64,000 nucleotides of DNA, taken from Synechococcus sp. CS-1325 (GTDB taxonomy: Bacteria; Cyanobacteriota; Cyanobacteriia; PCC-6307; Cyanobiaceae). Within the stretch, counting starts at the first letter, position 1, and each line of letters starts with the position of its first letter. Where the stretch lies: the NCBI GenBank assembly GCA_025128135.1, contig JAHLYW010000004.1, positions 1-64,000 on the forward strand, given 5' to 3'. This document shows, piece after piece, positions 18,047 to 27,197 of the stretch. The notes beneath the pieces are model-generated. The model saw only the letters and a program-made list of their open reading frames with translations. It did no database searches and was not told the DNA's origin. The translations under genes were made by a program, and so were the position numbers.

Positions 18047-18204
18047 CTGAACCTCCTCGGCAGCAGCGGCAACTTTTACCAGCTGCTCAACCAGCTCGAT
18101 CTGTTTGTGTTAACAGCCAATTACAACGGCATCCCAGCAGCAGGCGATGATCGTGCCTCGGCCCTACGCCTTGATGAGGCCTGTGACCAAGTCCTGATTA
18201 TGGC
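18047..18204 (+). pseudogene. Fragment of a GT4 glycosyltransferase
   Basis: In the frame following the HEPN stop, NLLGSSGNFYQLLNQLDLFV matches VKLLGSRRDIPKLLNQLDLF of the GT4 gene at 16167 (its residues about 258-280), and the DNA of the LLNQLDLFV stretch is nearly identical. After TANYNGIPA the similarity is lost. It is about 50 codons of a transferase C-terminal domain, left between the HEPN gene and the next intact GT4. Confidence 0.6.
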
Positions 18205-18207
18205 GTG

Positions 18208-19302
18208 ATGCGTGTGCTCCACGTGCTCAGCGGCCTCCATGCCGCCGGCATCGAAGCCCTGGCCCTGCAGTTGATCCGCCACTCCCCGGCATGGGTGCAT
18301 GGCGAGCTGCTGAATGCCGACTGCCGTGAACAGACCATGGCACCGGCCTTTGAGCAACTGGTTGATGCCGGCCAGCTCAGCCGGCTCCACCAGTGGCCGA
18401 GTTGTGATGGCACGCAGCTGGCCTGGCGCAGCTTTCATCTCTGCCGCCGGCGCCGGCCCGATGCGCTGCTGATCTACCCCTGCAACCGGGCGATGCTCTG
18501 GCTGGCGCTGGGAGCAAGGCTGGCGGGAGTGCGTCGCCTGGCTGTGCATTTGGGCAACACCGCCCCGTCTGCCCCCACAGGTCGTCGCCTGTGGCACCGC
18601 CTGTTGATCTGGTTCCAGCGGCTGGGGGTGACCGCAGTGCCCTGCAGCGAGGCGATCGTGACCTCGCTCCAGCCCCTCCCCCGAGGCCTGCGGCTGGGAA
18701 CGGTGATCGCCAACGGCTGCGACACGGCCTCCCTTGCCACACGAGCCGCTGCCGCGCGCGCACAACGAGCTGCGAACGATCGGAAACGGATCCTGATGGT
18801 CGCCCGTCTCGATCCGATCAAAGACCAGGCCACCCTGCTGCGGGCCTTCGCCGCTGCCCGCCAGCCCGGCTGGGAGTTGCAGCTGGTGGGTGACGGACCC
18901 GATCGCCGGTCCCTCGAGGCACTCGCCGATGAGCTGGGGCTCGATCCAGCCAGGGTGCTGCTCGGCCGCCGCGCCGATGTTCCCGAACTCCTCGGTCAGG
19001 CGGATCTGTTCGCCTTCTCCACCACCTCAGCTGAAGGCTTCGGCATTGCACTGATCGAGGCATTGGCCGCTGGTCTGCCCGTGATCGCCAGCGATGTGCC
19101 CGCCTGCCGCGAGGTGTTGCTGGGAGGCATGGCTGGCGAGTTGTTGCCGCAGGGGAATGAAACGGCCTGGTCCATGCGGCTCACAGAGCTCATGGGGTCC
19201 GGCCAGCAACGTCAGCAATTGATGGACCGTGCTCTGTCCCATGGTGCGAGGTACGACATCCGCCACACGGCGGAACAGTGGATTCAGTTCCTCAAGGCAT
19301 GA
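18208..19302 (+). CDS. GT4 glycosyltransferase
   Basis: A protein of about 364 aa from ATG 18208 (a GTG directly before it is also possible). MRVLHVLSGLHAAGIEALAL, RILMVARLDPIKDQATLLRA, VLLGRRADVPELLGQADLF and EGFGIALIEALAAGLPVIAS are the GT4 blocks. It is paralogous to 16167. The next gene starts inside its stop codon (ATGA at 19299), beginning a run of tightly coupled genes. The donor is unknown. Confidence 0.85.
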   Translation: MRVLHVLSGLHAAGIEALALQLIRHSPAWVHGELLNADCREQTMAPAFEQLVDAGQLSRLHQWPSCDGTQLAWRSFHLCRRRRPDALLIYPCNRAMLWLALGARLAGVRRLAVHLGNTAPSAPTGRRLWHRLLIWFQRLGVTAVPCSEAIVTSLQPLPRGLRLGTVIANGCDTASLATRAAAARAQRAANDRKRILMVARLDPIKDQATLLRAFAAARQPGWELQLVGDGPDRRSLEALADELGLDPARVLLGRRADVPELLGQADLFAFSTTSAEGFGIALIEALAAGLPVIASDVPACREVLLGGMAGELLPQGNETAWSMRLTELMGSGQQRQQLMDRALSHGARYDIRHTAEQWIQFLKA

Positions 19303-20423
19303 ACCGCCAGCTGCTTTGCTGCGGTGATGCAGCCAGCCCCGATACCTGGAGCAGCACCCCCTTCTTCCTGCTTCAGGCCGGACTGGAAACCGGCCTGCTT
19401 CAGGGTGGCCTGGCCCTGCAGCCCGAGCGGTTCCGCCGCCGCCGCCGGCTCTGGAATCTGGCTCAGCTCCTGCGAACCGGGAGGCCTGGAGGGTTTCAGT
19501 ACAGCCGGCCGTTCACCACGGCTGTGATCGCCCCGGCACGGTTGGATCCCACCCAGCCGCTGCAGCTGCTCAGCCATTTCCCCCTCCTTCCGCCCCAGCC
19601 CTGGCCCTCTCACTGGCAGGTCGCCTTCTACATCGACGCCACCACCCGCCAGGTGTTTGACGAGTACGGCGGCGGCCTTCGAATCGCTCCGAGCTTTCAG
19701 CGTCGAGTACTGGAACGTGAACGCCTGGCCTATCGGCAGGCCGGTGCTGTGATCTGCATGGCCCAGTGGGCCGCTGATTCGGTGATGGCCGATTACGGCA
19801 TCGATCCGGCCAGGGTGCACGTGGTGCCGGGCGGAGCCAATCTCGATGAGACCCTGCTGAACGCTTGCCCTGATCCGGTCTCTCTTCCCCCTCCCAGTCC
19901 GCAGGCCCCCCTGCGGCTGGGCTTTCTTGGCAAAGAATGGCAGCGCAAAGGCGGCCCCTTTCTGCTGGAAGTTGCGGAGGCCCTGCAGCAGCAGGGGATT
20001 CCGACAGTGGTCCGTGCCATCGGGGTCGATCCGAGCGGGCTTCCCCAGCACCCCCTGCTCAACCCCCTGGGCTTCATCAACAAGCAGGTCGACACGGCCC
20101 GTTTTGTGACCGAGCTGCGCAGCTGGCATTTCGGCACCCTATTCTCCAAGGCCGAAGCCGCTCCGCGCTCCAACCTGGAGTGCCTGCGACTGGGCGTTCC
20201 GGTGCTGGCCCATGCGGTGGGAGGAATCGCCTCCACGCTCCCCGACAGCGGTTGCGGCCAGCTGTTTGCTGCCCACCCCCGTCCAGAGCAGGTGGCCGCC
20301 TGGATCGCGGCGCGCCTCACGCCCTATCAGAGCTACCTGGTCTGGCGGGCGGCGCTGGCTCCTCGCTGTCAGGAGTTCAGCTGGGCTACGGCGGTGAAAC
20401 AGCTGGCCAGAATTCTGGACTGA
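19299..20423 (+). CDS. GT4-like glycosyltransferase
   Basis: A protein of about 374 aa from ATG 19299. Its N-terminus (MNRQLLCCGDAASPDTWSST) differs from the other GT4 genes, but VHVVPGGANLDETLL, LRLGFLGKEWQRKGGPFLLE and EAAPRSNLECLRLGVPVLAH form the two-domain GT4 pattern, with VCMAQWAADSV-type mid-region. The usual EPFG block is replaced by SKAEAAPRSN, so the donor site is divergent. It is coupled upstream by ATGA; 29 bp separate it from the next possible start. Confidence 0.75.
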   Translation: MNRQLLCCGDAASPDTWSSTPFFLLQAGLETGLLQGGLALQPERFRRRRRLWNLAQLLRTGRPGGFQYSRPFTTAVIAPARLDPTQPLQLLSHFPLLPPQPWPSHWQVAFYIDATTRQVFDEYGGGLRIAPSFQRRVLERERLAYRQAGAVICMAQWAADSVMADYGIDPARVHVVPGGANLDETLLNACPDPVSLPPPSPQAPLRLGFLGKEWQRKGGPFLLEVAEALQQQGIPTVVRAIGVDPSGLPQHPLLNPLGFINKQVDTARFVTELRSWHFGTLFSKAEAAPRSNLECLRLGVPVLAHAVGGIASTLPDSGCGQLFAAHPRPEQVAAWIAARLTPYQSYLVWRAALAPRCQEFSWATAVKQLARILD

Positions 20424-20452
20424 ATCGATTCAGAACCTCCACCCCGGTGGCG

Positions 20453-21391
20453 ATGAACTGGCTAATGCGCCTCGGCCGGGCCTGCAGACTCGGTTATGAG
20501 GCGGTTCAAGGAAAAGTGATTCCCTTGGCTTGCCGCGTCTCTGACGTAGGTCATTCTTGTCACTCAACACACAGCCTTCGAACGAGTGAGAAGACGACTG
20601 CGCTCTCCTGGCCGCTGGCGATGATCATCCCGCCCTGGATGCGTTCGGCCGGCTTTACCGCCGCACGGCTGCTCACCGCCAATCCCAGCCTCCGGGTGCT
20701 GTTTGATCAGACCACCATCGAGGCCAGTCTGCGTCGCCTGCTGGCCAGCGAGCTTCTGATCAACACCGTCTACGACGTGGGCTGCCATCGTGGCGCCTGG
20801 ACCCAAGAGCTGCGTCCCCTGCTTCCCCAAGCGCGCTATTGCCTGTTCGATCCCCTTGATTATGCCGCTCGGCTTGCCGTCGACCCCCGCATCACCTTCT
20901 TCCAGGCCCTGCTCTCGGATCACAGCGGTCCGGTGCCGTTCCACTCCACCGGTGGCACCGGCGATTCATGCTTCCAGGAGGCCACCCCGTTCTATGCCGG
21001 CCTCGAGCCGCGCCTGCTGCAGGCTGAACGGCTCGATGCACTGGTCCGGCAACACCATCTCCCGCCGCCGGATTTCCTCAAGGTCGACACCCAGGGCGCC
21101 GAACTGCAGGTGTTGCGCGGTGCAGGGGAACTGCTGAAGCGCTGCGCCCTGATCCAGCTCGAATGCTCCCTGGTGGCTTACAACGTCGGAGCTCCCTTGA
21201 TCGGTGACTGCATCGAGCAGCTGCGGCAATGGGGCTTCCTTGTGGTGGCCATTCAACCGATCACCTGGACTGGTGGGCGCTCCAGCGCCCTGGGCACTCC
21301 CGCCGATGCCTGGATCCCCCAGGCTGATCTGTTGTTTGCCTCCCAGAACCGCCTGGACACGGAGCGGTTTGCCTCCTGCCTGAACACGTGA
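20453..21391 (+). CDS. FkbM family methyltransferase
   Basis: Up to 312 aa. NTVYDVGCHRGAWTQELRPL (motif I), DFLKVDTQGAELQVLRGAGE (the FkbM D-x-x-G-x-E block with Q in place of the usual E) and LIQLECSLVAYN are clear. The first about 56 residues are not conserved, so ATG 20621 (MIIPPWMRSAGF) is a plausible alternative start. It is a sugar O-methyltransferase candidate, embedded among GT4 genes, with its stop overlapping the next start (TGATG). Confidence 0.8.
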   Translation: MNWLMRLGRACRLGYEAVQGKVIPLACRVSDVGHSCHSTHSLRTSEKTTALSWPLAMIIPPWMRSAGFTAARLLTANPSLRVLFDQTTIEASLRRLLASELLINTVYDVGCHRGAWTQELRPLLPQARYCLFDPLDYAARLAVDPRITFFQALLSDHSGPVPFHSTGGTGDSCFQEATPFYAGLEPRLLQAERLDALVRQHHLPPPDFLKVDTQGAELQVLRGAGELLKRCALIQLECSLVAYNVGAPLIGDCIEQLRQWGFLVVAIQPITWTGGRSSALGTPADAWIPQADLLFASQNRLDTERFASCLNT

Positions 21392-22413
21392 TGCACGTCG
21401 GCCTGATCGCTCCGCTCAGCCAGCCCACCCCGCCGGCCACCTATGGCGGCGTTGAGCGGGTTGTGGCGATCCATGCCGCCGAACTGCTGCGTCAGGGCCA
21501 TCGGGTGACCTTGTTTGCCGCCGATGGCTCCGCCCTGCCTGGCGCACGTGTCTTCACCTATGGCCCCGCCGGGATCTGGCCCGCCAAACGGCACCTGGCA
21601 AGGCTGGTGGCCCTGCTGCCCAGCTGTCGGGATCTTGATCTCGTGCACAGCTTCGGGCGCAGCCTGGCCCTGCTCCCATGGCTGCTGGCCCCCCAGCCCC
21701 CACTGGTGCAGACCTACGCCTGTCCGCTCTCCGCCCGCAGCATCGCCCTGCTCGACCGCCTGTTTGCGGCGCGCATCACCTACACCGTTCCCTCGACCTG
21801 GATGCGTTACCGCTTTCCTGGAAAGCCTGCCTCGGTGGCTGTGGTACCCAATTCTCTGCCCCTCGACCAGTACAAGGAAGCGAAGGTTCAGGCCGCTGCC
21901 GGGCCGCTTGTATTCCTTGGCCGTTTCGATCCTTGCAAGGGCCTCCACACCGCCATCGCCACCGCGATCGACGCGGGGCTGCCCCTGCTGGTGGCAGGCG
22001 GAGCCTTCGATGCCGCCTCTCGGGCCTACGAAACCGAGCAGATCGCCCCTTACCGGAACCATCCCCTGATCTCGTTCCTCGGGCCCGTCGATGATCCCGC
22101 CAAACAGCACTTGTTGGCCAACGCCCGCGCACTGCTGTTCCCGATCGAATGGGAGGAACCCTTCGGAATCGTGATGCTTGAAGCCATGGCCTGCGGCACC
22201 CCGGTGATCGCCTTTGATCGGGGTGCCGTTCCGGAAGTGATCGAACCTGGCATCAGTGGCTTCATTGTGAGCAGTCAGGCTGAAATGGTCGCAGCCGTGG
22301 GCAAGCTTGATCAGCTCGACCGGCAAAAGGTGCGGGCCTCCTTCTCGGCCCGCTTCGGCGCGCCGGCAGTCACAACGGCCTATCTGCAGCACTACCAAGC
22401 CGTGTGTCCGTGA
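21391..22413 (+). CDS. GT4 glycosyltransferase (YGG-ER type)
   Basis: A protein of about 340 aa. MHVGLIAPLSQPTPPATYGG, then VERVVAIHAAELLRQGHRV, PLVFLGRFDPCKGLHTAI and WEEPFGIVMLEAMACGTPVI place it in the same GT4 subfamily as 12578 and 13651. It is shorter than those in the C-terminus. ATG 21391 overlaps the FkbM stop (a GTG at 21388 is an alternative). It is coupled to the following gene by GTGA. Confidence 0.85.
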   Translation: MHVGLIAPLSQPTPPATYGGVERVVAIHAAELLRQGHRVTLFAADGSALPGARVFTYGPAGIWPAKRHLARLVALLPSCRDLDLVHSFGRSLALLPWLLAPQPPLVQTYACPLSARSIALLDRLFAARITYTVPSTWMRYRFPGKPASVAVVPNSLPLDQYKEAKVQAAAGPLVFLGRFDPCKGLHTAIATAIDAGLPLLVAGGAFDAASRAYETEQIAPYRNHPLISFLGPVDDPAKQHLLANARALLFPIEWEEPFGIVMLEAMACGTPVIAFDRGAVPEVIEPGISGFIVSSQAEMVAAVGKLDQLDRQKVRASFSARFGAPAVTTAYLQHYQAVCP

Positions 22414-23588
22414 TCCCCCGCTATGCCGTGCTCCAGGCAGGGGCACGAATGCATTACGCCGTGCCGGCCCTGCTGGCCCGGGCCAATGCGCTGGCAGCCT
22501 TCTATACCGACCTCCACGCCAGTCATCGCTCTTTCCAGCTGCTGGAAGCACTCTGGCCCCGATCCCTTCAGCCCGGCTCCCTGCGCCGGCTGCTTGGCCG
22601 GCGTCTGCCACCCGACCTGCCCCGCAGGCTGGTGCGCGACCAGCCCCTGGCCAGCCTCACCTGGGCTCACCACAGCGAGCGCAGCGACGCCCTGGTGCAA
22701 CAGCGCGCCTGCCATGACAACTTCGGCGGGGCGGAAGCCCTCTACACGAACTTCATCAACAACGACCTGGACGTCGTTCGCCTGGCGAAGGATCGGGGAA
22801 TGCCGGTGGTCCATGAACTGATCATCGGAGCCGATGTGGGTCGCATCCTGCTGGAGGAACGCCGCCGCTTTCCCGGCATCGAACCCTCCGGCGAGCCTCA
22901 GCAAATGGTGGAGGCCGGCATCGAACGTGATCGGCTCAAGTGGGCCCTCAGCGACAGGGTGCTGGTGCCATCTCCGTATTGCCGTGACAGCTCGATCGCG
23001 CTCGGCTGCGACCCGGCCAAACTCCTCGTGGTTCCCTATGGCATCCCCGAACATTGGTTCGATCTGGAGCCTGCCCCGCTACCCGGTCGGGTGTTGTTCG
23101 TCGGGCAGGTTGGACTCCGCAAGGGCAGCCATGTCCTGGCCGAAGCGTGCCGGCTGCTCCAACGTCGAGGCGTGGACCTCGCTTGTCGCGTGGTGGGGCC
23201 AATGCTGGTGGATGTGACCCTGCCGCTGTTCGAAGGGCCCACTTATCTCGGCCAGGTGCCGCGCAGCCAGGTACGGGAGGAATTCCGCCGTGCCGATCTG
23301 CTTGTGCTGCCTACCCTCGCGGACAGTTTTGGCCTCGTCCATCTGGAAGCCATGGCCTGCGGCGTGCCTGTGATCACCACTCACCATTGTGGTTCAGTGG
23401 TACGGGAGGGCCTTGATGGCTTCCTCGTGCCGATCCGGGATCCCGCTGCCCTGGCCGATCGGATCGAGCGGATCCTGGGCGACCGGCAACTGCGGGCCCG
23501 CCTGGGCGCTTCCGCCCGCGAGCGGGCCCTGGAGTTCAGCTGGACCCACTACGGCGAGCGCCTTCTGGCAGCTCTGGCACTGCCATGA
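22410..23588 (+). CDS. GT4 glycosyltransferase
   Basis: A protein of about 392 aa from GTG 22410 (GTG 22404 possible). The N-terminus YAVLQAGARMHYAVPALLAR is unusual; FGGAEALYTNFINNDLDVVR follows. The C-terminal domain has GRVLFVGQVGLRKGSHVLAE and LADSFGLVHLEAMACGVPVI, giving the EX7E donor site. It is a retaining transferase. It is translationally coupled on both sides (GTGA and ATGA), so stoichiometric production with its neighbours is likely. Confidence 0.85.
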   Translation: MIPRYAVLQAGARMHYAVPALLARANALAAFYTDLHASHRSFQLLEALWPRSLQPGSLRRLLGRRLPPDLPRRLVRDQPLASLTWAHHSERSDALVQQRACHDNFGGAEALYTNFINNDLDVVRLAKDRGMPVVHELIIGADVGRILLEERRRFPGIEPSGEPQQMVEAGIERDRLKWALSDRVLVPSPYCRDSSIALGCDPAKLLVVPYGIPEHWFDLEPAPLPGRVLFVGQVGLRKGSHVLAEACRLLQRRGVDLACRVVGPMLVDVTLPLFEGPTYLGQVPRSQVREEFRRADLLVLPTLADSFGLVHLEAMACGVPVITTHHCGSVVREGLDGFLVPIRDPAALADRIERILGDRQLRARLGASARERALEFSWTHYGERLLAALALP

Positions 23589-24790
23589 CGCCGATCCAAA
23601 CCCCGCAGAGTCCAGTTCTGCTTGCCCTGCGCCGTATTGGCCCTTATCACCATGCCCGCTTCCAGGCCGCCGCCGAGCGGATGCCCCTGGTGGTGCTGGA
23701 AACCCGCCCCGACAGTCAGGAATACCCCTGGCTGTTCACGGCTCAGGGGGCACGCTACGGGCGACGACGGCTGGAGGGAGCCCCCTCCCCAGAGCAGGAT
23801 CCGCCCTTGATCAGCCTCGACAGGCAGCTCAAGGCGCTTCATGACGCAATTGCTCCCTCCACCATCGTCTGCGTGGGCTGGGCCGACTCCAGCTACCTGC
23901 GCCTCTTTCGCCTGGCTGCTGAGCGCACGCTTCCTCTGGTGGTGATCTCCGACAGCCGCTGGCGGGACCGGCCACGCCACTGGTTGCCCGAGCTCAGCAA
24001 GAGGCTGCTACTGCGCCAGTGCGGAAGCGCTCTGGTTGCGGGCAGCGAAAGCAGGGCCTACCTGGAACGGCTTGGTTTCCCCGCCGCAGCCATCCATCAG
24101 CCCTGGGACGTGGTGGACAACGCTGTGTTCCAAGCCCCATCCACCCCAGGCAACCCACGGGACGACAACGGGACGGGGGGCCCGGCTGATCCGCCCCATT
24201 TTCTTTGCGTCTGTCGTTTCGTGGCAAAGAAGAACCACCAGGGTCTTCTTGCGGCCTATGCCGCTTACCAGCGGCTTGGCGGCCTCTGGGGGCTGCGACT
24301 GATCGGCGCAGGCCCTCTCGAAGCGGAGATCCGCGCCGCCGTCGCCAGCCTTCCCGATCCCAGTCGGGTACAGCTCGATCCCTTCCTGCAACTGGAGGCG
24401 CTCAGACTCGCCTACAGCCAGGCCGCCGCCGTCGTGCTGGCCAGCACCTCGGATCAGTGGGGCCTGGTTGTGAACGAAGCCATGGCAGCAGGCCGGCCGG
24501 TGATCGTGAGCAGTGCCTGCGGCTGCGCCGTCGATCTGGTGCGCCACGGCGTCAACGGCTGGTGCTTCGATCCCCACGAACCCGGGGGGCTGTTGGTGGC
24601 CCTGCAGCGACTTGAGCAAACTCCCCTCGACGCCCGCGAGGCGATGGGTGCCGCAGCCAGGCAGAACCTGAAGAACTGGGATCCGGCCGCTTTTGCCTCC
24701 GGCCTGGCCGCAGCGGTCGAGCATGCCTCAGGAGATCGGCGACATTCACTGAGTGCCCGGGTTGCAACGGCACTGCTCTCGCGGAGATGA
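23585..24790 (+). CDS. GT4 glycosyltransferase
   Basis: This 401-aa protein has an N-terminal acceptor domain (VLLALRRIGPYHHARFQAAA), HFLCVCRFVAKKNHQGLLAA as the start of the nucleotide-sugar domain, and STSDQWGLVVNEAMAAGRPV with the conserved W-G-L-VVNEA donor motif typical of one GT4 branch. A low-complexity linker (GNPRDDNGTGGPADPP) joins the domains. It is coupled to both neighbours by ATGA. The sugar is unknown. Confidence 0.85.
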   Translation: MTPIQTPQSPVLLALRRIGPYHHARFQAAAERMPLVVLETRPDSQEYPWLFTAQGARYGRRRLEGAPSPEQDPPLISLDRQLKALHDAIAPSTIVCVGWADSSYLRLFRLAAERTLPLVVISDSRWRDRPRHWLPELSKRLLLRQCGSALVAGSESRAYLERLGFPAAAIHQPWDVVDNAVFQAPSTPGNPRDDNGTGGPADPPHFLCVCRFVAKKNHQGLLAAYAAYQRLGGLWGLRLIGAGPLEAEIRAAVASLPDPSRVQLDPFLQLEALRLAYSQAAAVVLASTSDQWGLVVNEAMAAGRPVIVSSACGCAVDLVRHGVNGWCFDPHEPGGLLVALQRLEQTPLDAREAMGAAARQNLKNWDPAAFASGLAAAVEHASGDRRHSLSARVATALLSRR

Positions 24791-25797
24791 GCTACCCGAA
24801 GGCGTTTCGTGCCGTTGGGCCTGGACTGCTGATTGCTGGAGGCATGGTCCTGGCGGCCGAGGCGATCACTCGCTGGGCAATGGGCACCCCACCGGTTTAC
24901 AGGAAACATCCCTCAATCGAATACCTGTTCAAACCCAATCAAAGCGTCTGGCGTTTCCGTAACCGAGTGTTCATCAACGCCTATGGCATGCGGTCAGCGC
25001 CGATCTCCGCCCACCCCCCTGCAGGAGCCAGGCGCATCCTGGTGTTCGGTGACTCCGTGGTGTTTGGCGGCACCCAGCTCGATCAATCGGTCATCGCCAC
25101 CGAGCGCCTGGTGACCCGGCTGGAAGGGAGCCAGCCAAGGAAGCACTCCGGCTTGGTCCAGATCGGCAACGTCAGTGGCGGCAGCTGGGGCCCGGGAAAC
25201 TGGCTGGGCTGGGCTCAGACCTACGGCTTCCTCGGAGCCACCGATGTGGTGCTGGTGATCTCCAGCCACGATGTGAGGGACAATCCCACCTACGGTCCTC
25301 TCGACGTCGATCACCCCACCGAAACGCCAGGGTCCGCTCTGGGAGAGCTGCTGGGGCGATACCTTTGGCCCCAGATCGCCGCCAAACTCTCCTGGGGTCC
25401 TTTGTCAAACCTCTCCCAAGGCCGTGGGGCCGCCTTGCCGAGTCCCGATCCCGCCTCGCCGGCGGCCCTGCGCCAGGGGCTTACCGATCTGCACCGCTTC
25501 CTCCTGTTGGCACGCGCCAGCGGAGCCCGGGTGAGCGTGGTGCAGTTCTGGGAACAGCGGGAGCTCGTCAGCGGCGAGCCACTGGCTGAGAATCGGGAAA
25601 TCGCCGCGCTGCTGCGCCAGGAGCGCATCCCCGCTGTGCAGGCCGGCCCACTCTTCCGACGCTGCAGCCGACGGGCCGATCACGGCTACGACGACCTGCT
25701 GGTGGACGTCATCCATCCATTCACCGCTGCCGGCCAGACCTGCCTGGCGGAGGCCATGGCCCAAGCCCTGGAGAGCACTGCTGCGGGGCAACAATGA
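24787..25797 (+). CDS. Membrane-anchored SGNH-like hydrolase
   Basis: This 336-aa protein has an N-terminal hydrophobic segment (LLIAGGMVLAAEAI, about residues 13-27). An SGNH/GDSL-type fold is indicated by RRILVFGDSVVFGGTQLD (block I with nucleophile Ser, about residue 84), an NVSGGSWGPGNW Gly block, SSHDVRDN and the C-terminal DVIHPFTAAGQ (Asp/His). It probably acts outside the inner membrane as an acyl-transferase or esterase on the glycan, like AlgX/AlgJ- or PatB-type proteins. It lies in a run of 4-bp overlaps between a GT4 and the polymerase candidate. Confidence 0.75.
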   Translation: MSYPKAFRAVGPGLLIAGGMVLAAEAITRWAMGTPPVYRKHPSIEYLFKPNQSVWRFRNRVFINAYGMRSAPISAHPPAGARRILVFGDSVVFGGTQLDQSVIATERLVTRLEGSQPRKHSGLVQIGNVSGGSWGPGNWLGWAQTYGFLGATDVVLVISSHDVRDNPTYGPLDVDHPTETPGSALGELLGRYLWPQIAAKLSWGPLSNLSQGRGAALPSPDPASPAALRQGLTDLHRFLLLARASGARVSVVQFWEQRELVSGEPLAENREIAALLRQERIPAVQAGPLFRRCSRRADHGYDDLLVDVIHPFTAAGQTCLAEAMAQALESTAAGQQ

Positions 25798-27197
25798 GAA
25801 TTGAACCAAGCGCTCTGTTCGATTCATCCGAACTCAGCAGCACCGAGCTGCTCCTTGTCGTTGGCCTGATCGCCGCATTCGCGATCGAGATCGCACGGGC
25901 CTACGGCAGCAATTCCTGGCTCCAGCTTTATCGCCCAACGGTGTTCCTGGCTGCCATCTTGAGCTACTACTGCCTGCTCAGTCCTCTGCGGGCTCTAGCG
26001 CTGGGGGAATGGGTTGAGCGGGGACAGAACCTGAGAGGCGCCATGGTCTACGGCTGGGGTGGAGCCCTGGCGTTCTATTTGAGCGTGCTGGTGGGCTTTC
26101 ATGAATTTCCGACCCCCCGCTTCGATCGTCGCTTCATTCTGGAACCGGATCCGGAGCGCCTGTATCGCCTCGGCCGCAATTTCTGCCTCATCGGCTTAGG
26201 TCTCTACGCCCTGAGTGCAGGAACCGCTTTTCTAGCCCAGCTCAACCCGCTCACGGTTCGTGATGCCCTCGTGGAGAGCGGTCCTGGCCTGGAGCTGGGC
26301 GCCTTCGCCAGTTATGTGAGCTATGGGGTGAATCTCCTGATCCCGGGGGTTCTTCTCCAGTTCACCAGCTGGGTGATCAGCCGTCGTCATCTGGTTCAGC
26401 TGCTGGGGTGGGGGCTGGCCACCACCGGCCTGTTCACCACCCTTGGCTTTCGGTGGCGTCTGGTCATCCTCGTCCTCCCGATGCTTCTGCTCTGGTACCT
26501 CGTGCGGGGCAGGCGCCCCCAGATCCGCGTACTGGTCGCCTTCGGAGCCGCCGCCATTTTGGTGGTGGCTGGTGCCCTCGGCATCGGCCGTGACTATGGC
26601 CGTGGCATTGACGTCGAAGCGGTGCAGGGCAGCAGCCTGGAGGAACTGATCGAATCCGGGTTCGTGGAGGGGCGATCCGTGTTCTTCACCACGGGAGGGG
26701 TGATCATGCGCGTACCGGATCGGGCTCCTTTCGTGGGACTGGCCCCATTCATTTCGGTGTTGCAGATCCCCATTCCCAGAGCCTTTCTGCCAGATAAAGA
26801 CACGATCGGCTACTTGAGCCGCTCAATCCAGCCCGTATTCGGTGATCCCGCCTTCTCCGTGGGCGCGGCGGTGATGAACTTCGGGGAGTACTACCTGGTG
26901 GCCGGCTGGCCTTCCCTGGTGGCGATCAGCATGTTGATGGGCTGGCTGCTGCGCTGGCTCTGGAACTGGTTTTTGCTGCGCTGCCGCGAGCCTTTTGCTC
27001 AAGTCATCTATCTCTTGAGTGCCTGCTTCCTTTATGTGATCGTGAGCAGGGGGTACCTGGCCCAGATCACTTACCTCAGCGCATTCACCTTGCTGCCTCT
27101 GTTCTGGATGTACGGCCGCTGGGCACAACCACCGCCAGAACCAAAGCGGGCGCCCCGGCTCAAAAAGACCTCACTGCCAACGCCCACCCCGCGATGA
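25794..27197 (+). CDS. Wzy-like O-antigen polymerase candidate
   Basis: A 467-aa polytopic membrane protein with roughly 10-12 hydrophobic segments (for example LLLVVGLIAAFAIEIA, VFLAAILSYYCLLSPL, ILVVAGALGIGRDYG). A large hydrophilic loop (about residues 280-345) contains FVEGRSVFFTTGGVIMRVPD and IPIPRAFLPDKD. The topology and the loop before two last helices fit O-antigen polymerase/oligosaccharide repeat-unit polymerase proteins, which are poorly conserved. No other polymerase is seen in the locus. It is coupled by ATGA to the SGNH gene and to the acyltransferase. Confidence 0.6.
   Translation: MRIEPSALFDSSELSSTELLLVVGLIAAFAIEIARAYGSNSWLQLYRPTVFLAAILSYYCLLSPLRALALGEWVERGQNLRGAMVYGWGGALAFYLSVLVGFHEFPTPRFDRRFILEPDPERLYRLGRNFCLIGLGLYALSAGTAFLAQLNPLTVRDALVESGPGLELGAFASYVSYGVNLLIPGVLLQFTSWVISRRHLVQLLGWGLATTGLFTTLGFRWRLVILVLPMLLLWYLVRGRRPQIRVLVAFGAAAILVVAGALGIGRDYGRGIDVEAVQGSSLEELIESGFVEGRSVFFTTGGVIMRVPDRAPFVGLAPFISVLQIPIPRAFLPDKDTIGYLSRSIQPVFGDPAFSVGAAVMNFGEYYLVAGWPSLVAISMLMGWLLRWLWNWFLLRCREPFAQVIYLLSACFLYVIVSRGYLAQITYLSAFTLLPLFWMYGRWAQPPPEPKRAPRLKKTSLPTPTPR

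Noticed and set aside
21253..22611. 452-codon minus-strand ORF opposite FkbM and GT4 genes
   Set aside because: It overlaps three well-supported plus-strand genes and shows no family motif.
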